A DNA stretch of 54,424 nt from CAZUFB01 sp048173955 (lineage in GTDB: Bacteria; Actinomycetota; Coriobacteriia; Coriobacteriales; UMGS124). The notes beneath the pieces are model-generated. The model saw only the letters and a program-made list of their open reading frames with translations, had not been told where the DNA came from and did not search any database. The translations under genes were made by a program, and so were the position numbers. The stretch covers positions 1 to 54,424 of the forward strand of contig DBEYOB010000176.1 in NCBI GenBank assembly GCA_048173955.1. Reading direction: 5' to 3'. Below are positions 51,377 to 54,424 of this stretch, one piece after another (the first letter of the stretch is position 1; every line of letters starts with the position of its first letter).

Positions 51377-52267
51377 CTATTCGCCCGCGACCTCCTGCCA
51401 GCCGGTGATGCTTCCGTTGAAGATGTCGCGCACCTGCTCGACGCTCAGGTCGTCGACGGGCGACTCCGCATTCACGATGACGACGATGCCGTCCCAGGCG
51501 ATGTCCGTCGACGAGAGCCCTTCGGCAACCTCGGTCGAGTCGAGCTCGCGCGACACCATGCCAAGATCGCAGGTCCCGTTCTCCACCATGACCGCGCCGG
51601 TGCTCGAGTCGTTCTGCTGCACCGCGACCTCGGCGTCGGGGTTGAGCTCCTCATAGGCCTCGGCGAGCTTCTCCATCACCGGGTATACCGACGACGAACC
51701 CGCCACCACGATGCTGCCCTGCGTGTCGGAGGCCTTATAGGAAGGGGCCTCCTCGCCGACGGGCTGGAGGTCGTTGTCGGCGACGATGGCCTGTCCTTCG
51801 GAGCTCAGGATAAAGTCGACGAAGTCCTCCTCGAGGTCGGACGCCTCCCCGTCGTTCACGACGCTCAGCGCGCGGGCCACGGTGTAGCTGCCGTTCTCGA
51901 TGTTCTCCACGGTGGGTTCGACCCCGTCGATGGAGACCGCCTTCACCTTCTCCTCGTGCAGCGTGCCGAGCGAGATGTAGCCGATGCCGCTCTCGTCGTC
52001 GGCGACCGTCGTCATCATGACGGAGGTGGTGTTGGTGATGGCGGCGGAAGGGTCGATCATGTCGACCGTCTCGCCGTCCTCGCCCGTCTCCTCGATGCCG
52101 AACAGCTCGACGAACATGGTGCGGGTTCCCGATCCGCTCTCGCGGGTGTAGAGCGAGATCTCCTCGTCCGCCGACGTCTGCCCGTTGTCGGCGGAGCAGC
52201 CGAGCGCACCCATCGCACCGAGCGCAAGGGCCGCGCCAGCGACGGCTCCAGCAATGCGTCCTCTCAT
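51377..52267 (-). CDS. pstS: Phosphate-binding lipoprotein PstS2, circularly permuted
   Basis: A 296-residue protein with a lipoprotein signal ending LGAMGALGC-S. As in the paralogue at 47409, the mature part has TRESGSGTRTMFVELFGI, IGYISLGTL and VSIDGVEPTVENIENGSY first. VVAGSSSVYPVMEKLAEAYE, DLGMVSRELDSTE, DGIVVIVNAES and QVRDIFNGSITGW come second. Standard PstS has the opposite order. This copy is Sec/lipoprotein-anchored while the other is Tat-exported, and it lacks the acidic tail. The ATG at 52267 has GGAGG upstream at a long distance and GGAAG next to it. It heads the pst operon behind a PHO operator. Confidence 0.9.
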   Translation of the reverse strand: MRGRIAGAVAGAALALGAMGALGCSADNGQTSADEEISLYTRESGSGTRTMFVELFGIEETGEDGETVDMIDPSAAITNTTSVMMTTVADDESGIGYISLGTLHEEKVKAVSIDGVEPTVENIENGSYTVARALSVVNDGEASDLEEDFVDFILSSEGQAIVADNDLQPVGEEAPSYKASDTQGSIVVAGSSSVYPVMEKLAEAYEELNPDAEVAVQQNDSSTGAVMVENGTCDLGMVSRELDSTEVAEGLSSTDIAWDGIVVIVNAESPVDDLSVEQVRDIFNGSITGWQEVAGE

Positions 52268-52403
52268 CTTCCGATCGTTCCTCCCCTGACGCCCGCGCGG
52301 GGCACGGTGTCCGACGTCCGCCTTCCGCCCAGCCGCCGGCGGTCGGCGCATGCAAAACGGGCCGCGCCCCGGCAGCGGCGTGCGGCCCTATGACAACATC
52401 GCC

Positions 52404-52510
52404 ATCCTAGCCGACGCCCGTCAGCGCCGTGGGACGCCCATCGTCAGGCCTTCGCCCCGAAACGTCAGGCGATTGTAAGGAACCGCCGTCAGCGTCAAGG
52501 AAACGTAAGG
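52404..52510 (-). promoter_or_regulatory. PHO operator array and -10 box of the pst operon
   Basis: Plus-strand heptamers lie at 52419 (CGTCAGC), 52431 (GGGACGC), 52442 (CGTCAGG), 52453 (CGCCCCG), 52463 (CGTCAGG) and 52474 (TGTAAGG). A further pair is CGTCAAG-GAAA-CGTAAGG at 52493-52510. The minus-strand -10 is TAGGAT at 52404-52409, nine bases from the nearest heptamer, the same geometry as pstS1. Confidence 0.7.
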
Positions 52511-52530
52511 CCGCGCGCCGCTGGTTTCGG

Positions 52531-52558
52531 TTGCATGCGTTGAGCGTTTTTGGATAAT
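52531..52558 (+). promoter_or_regulatory. Possible promoter of the response-regulator gene
   Basis: TTGCAT is followed by 16 bases and GATAAT. The predicted start near 52565 gives a leader of about 65 nt. With the PHO arrays to its left, it accounts for the 363-bp gap before the response regulator. Confidence 0.5.
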
Positions 52559-52630
52559 TGTCGTTCATGCTGGCATGGGGCGCGGCGGTCTGTCGGCCCA
52601 AAGGCAACGTCGAGGGAAACGGGGTGAACG

Positions 52631-53341
52631 ATGGCGGATTCGACCGACACCGGGACGGCCGACGGGAGGCCGACCATGCTGATCGCCGACGACGAGCCCC
52701 AGATCGTCGCGATGCTCGACGAGTATTTTTCCGGGTTGGGGTTCCGCGTGGTGTGCGCACACGACGGGTCCGAAGCCCTCAAGAAGGCGGCGTGCGGACC
52801 CGACATCGTGTTACTCGACGTCGGCATGCCCGGCATCGACTGGTTCGAGGCGTGCCGGCGGCTGCGCGAACGGCTCTGCTGCCCCATCGTGTTCCTCACC
52901 GCCCGCGTCGAGGACGCCGATGCCCTCACCGGGTTCGAGGCGGGGGCGGACGACTACGTGCTCAAACCGTTCTCGCTCGCCGTGCTCGGCGCGCGCGTGC
53001 GGTCGCATCTCGCCCGGGAGCGGCGCCGCGCCGACAGGGCGCAGGTCCGCTTCGACGGGGACGTCGCCATCGACTATCGGGCGCACACGGTTGCGGTGGG
53101 CGAGGTCGAGCTCGACCTGACCGCGCGCGAGTACGACCTCGTCGCCTTTCTCTCGAAGAGTCCCGGGCAGGTCTTCGACCGCGACCTCATCCGCGAGCGC
53201 GTCTGGGGCTGGGACAGCGGGAGCAGCCCCGCCGTCGTCACCGAGTTCGTGAGGCGCATCCGCAACAAGTTCGCCTCCGCGGGATGCGCGTCGGACGTCA
53301 TCGAGACCGTGTGGGGGATCGGGTACCGATGGCGCGCATAG
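52631..53341 (+). CDS. OmpR/PhoB-family response regulator
   Basis: A 236-residue protein. The receiver domain has acidic pair ADDEPQ, phospho-acceptor in IVLLDVGMPGIDWFE, TAR and lysine in GADDYVLKPFS. A winged-helix domain follows, with LTAREYDLVAFLSKSPGQVF and FVRRIRNKF...IETVWGIGYRW. A tryptophan replaces the usual glycine after GID. Because it is divergent from pst and next to PHO arrays, it is probably the phosphate-starvation regulator (PhoB/PhoP role). The start has GGGGTGA upstream. Confidence 0.9.
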   Translation: MADSTDTGTADGRPTMLIADDEPQIVAMLDEYFSGLGFRVVCAHDGSEALKKAACGPDIVLLDVGMPGIDWFEACRRLRERLCCPIVFLTARVEDADALTGFEAGADDYVLKPFSLAVLGARVRSHLARERRRADRAQVRFDGDVAIDYRAHTVAVGEVELDLTAREYDLVAFLSKSPGQVFDRDLIRERVWGWDSGSSPAVVTEFVRRIRNKFASAGCASDVIETVWGIGYRWRA

Positions 53342-54390
53342 CACGCCGGCGCCCCACGCGCATCGCGGAGCGCTGGCGCAACGCGTCGCTCAGGGCGTCG
53401 TTCGCAGCCTACGTCGCCGTCTGGCTCGTCGTCGCCCTCGTCGCCTCGACATCTTCGGCCGCCCTGTTCGCACATCTGCAGAACGCCGTGACGGAGGATT
53501 TCTCGGAGGTGTCGGGGCTCTACCTTTTCGACCCTTCGACGTCCACGCTGCGCCAGGCACGCACGGTGTGGGCGACCTCGGACGACCTCGGCGCGCAGCG
53601 CGAGGTCTTCGTCGAAAGCGCGCGCAACGAATACGCGGCGATCGAGCTGTCCGAGCTATCGGACGAGCTGGCCATCAGCGACGCGACCGACTATCCGTTC
53701 ATGGGCGGGATGCGCGTCTCGGACGCCGGGGAGGAGGGAGGCGTCAGCCTCAGCTGGAAGGTCGAGGACGCCGTCGACGACCTGCTCTCCTCCGAGCTCG
53801 ACACCGCCTCGCTTCCCGACTACGACGCCCGGGCGCGCGCCGTGGCGGAAGAGGCCGCGAAGAGCTATGCGGACGACCCCTCGCTCGACCTCGCGAAGCT
53901 CGGCGGCGGCCTGGCGGTGTCGCCTGTCGGCTACTACCTCTACGAACCGCCCTCCCTCGGCGCCCGCGTCATGAGCGGAACCTTCGGCACGCTGGCGTTT
54001 CTCATGTTCCCCCTGTGGTTCGGCGTCTGCATCGCCGCGGCGGCGCGGCGCTTCCACAATCGCCGCCTGAAGCCGGCGATCGAGCTGCTCGACGGGGCGG
54101 CGTCGAAGATAGCCTCCGAGGACCTCGACTTCTCGCTATCCTACCCCCGCGGCGACGAGATGGGGCGTCTGGTTTCGTCCTTCGAGACGATGCGCTCCTC
54201 GCTCGCGGCGGGCCAGCGGGCGCTGTGGCGGACCGTGGAGGAGCACAAGAGGCTCAACGCCGCCTTCGCGCACGACCTGCGGACTGTTAGCGTCAATGCT
54301 TTTTTAGCCAATTCCACCAATGAGCCGGCGCCGATTGCGCCATCGAAAAGGCGCCGGTTCCGCCAACGCAAACCCGCCGCTTCCGGCTAG
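53329..54390 (+). pseudogene. Sensor histidine kinase, truncated at the H-box by foreign DNA
   Basis: The frame opens at an ATG overlapping the regulator stop by 13 bp. It encodes TM1 (AAYVAVWLVVALVASTSSAA), an extracytoplasmic region of about 160 residues, TM2 (LAFLMFPLWFGVCIAAAARR), a HAMP domain and the start of HisKA (LNAAFAHDLRT). The phospho-acceptor His is present, but the expected Pro and the rest of HisKA and the ATPase are absent. After 54285 the frame reads 35 unrelated residues to a stop at 54390. The kinase cannot autophosphorylate as encoded. It was probably the PhoR-like partner of the adjacent regulator. Confidence 0.85.
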
Positions 54391-54424
54391 TCGTCATCCC
54401 CCCACCCGGGCGCCCATTCCCCGA
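54286..54424. mobile_element. Probable end of an insertion element inside the sensor kinase
   Basis: From about 54286 (TGTTAGCGTCAATGC) the sequence no longer matches a histidine kinase and its base composition changes. A hairpin (54324-54332 with 54350-54358) lies inside. On the minus strand a frame ends HWWNWLKKH at a TGA (54293-54295), which could be the tail of a transposase. The family cannot be assigned because only one end is in the window. Confidence 0.55.

Overview
The window is GC-rich, gene-dense DNA, most likely from a gut-type member of the Coriobacteriia (Actinomycetota, for example Eggerthellaceae or a relative). This is inferred from three features. A 12-TM-type membrane protein with a LuxR helix-turn-helix is divergent from a Tat-exported fumarate-reductase-like flavoprotein. 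Twin-arginine signals occur on several exported proteins. Cytochrome bd sits among anaerobe-type metabolism. No rRNA or tRNA gene was recognised, so no closer placement is made.

Layout. 1-10117: a complete type I-E CRISPR-Cas locus on the minus strand, in the order cas3, cse1, cse2, cas7, cas5, cas6e, cas1, cas2, leader, array. The array runs off the left edge. The cas3-cse1 gap carries a good promoter, a 14-bp hairpin and a lone hairpin shaped like a CRISPR repeat. 10118-20333: a YqhA-type membrane protein, a CapA-like protein, a LysR regulator, an XRE-HTH/alanine aminotransferase fusion behind a cluster of TTGAAC half-sites, a TPM-like membrane protein with PspA, an aquaporin, and glutamate dehydrogenase. 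20528-26575: a SixA-CHAD fusion, a Tat alkaline phosphatase, an unknown gene, and an OafA/SGNH acyltransferase interrupted by an in-frame TGA. 26759-33065: cydDC divergent from cydAB. 33565-41789: CstA with an unknown partner, VanZ, MoeA, and the LuxR/flavoprotein pair. 41931-46740: endonuclease IV and a serC-serA-DUF1015 operon. 47409-54424: a phosphate island, with pstS1, pstS2-pstC-pstA-pstB, and a divergent response regulator/sensor kinase pair. The kinase is broken at its H-box by foreign DNA at the right edge.

How the parts connect. Both phosphate-binding proteins have their two half-domains in swapped order (circular permutation) compared with ordinary PstS. Both pstS promoters carry the same phased array of heptamers, ending 9 bp from a TAG(C/G)AT -10 box. 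A looser array of the same kind lies upstream of the alkaline phosphatase. This suggests one Pho regulon run by the two-component pair at the right end, whose sensor is damaged in this strain.

Repeats. Two copies of a 120-bp element with 20-bp terminal inverted repeats lie 23 kb apart. Short tandem repeats occur in several gaps, and most operons end in hairpin terminators. All function calls come from reading sequence and motifs; no database search was run.
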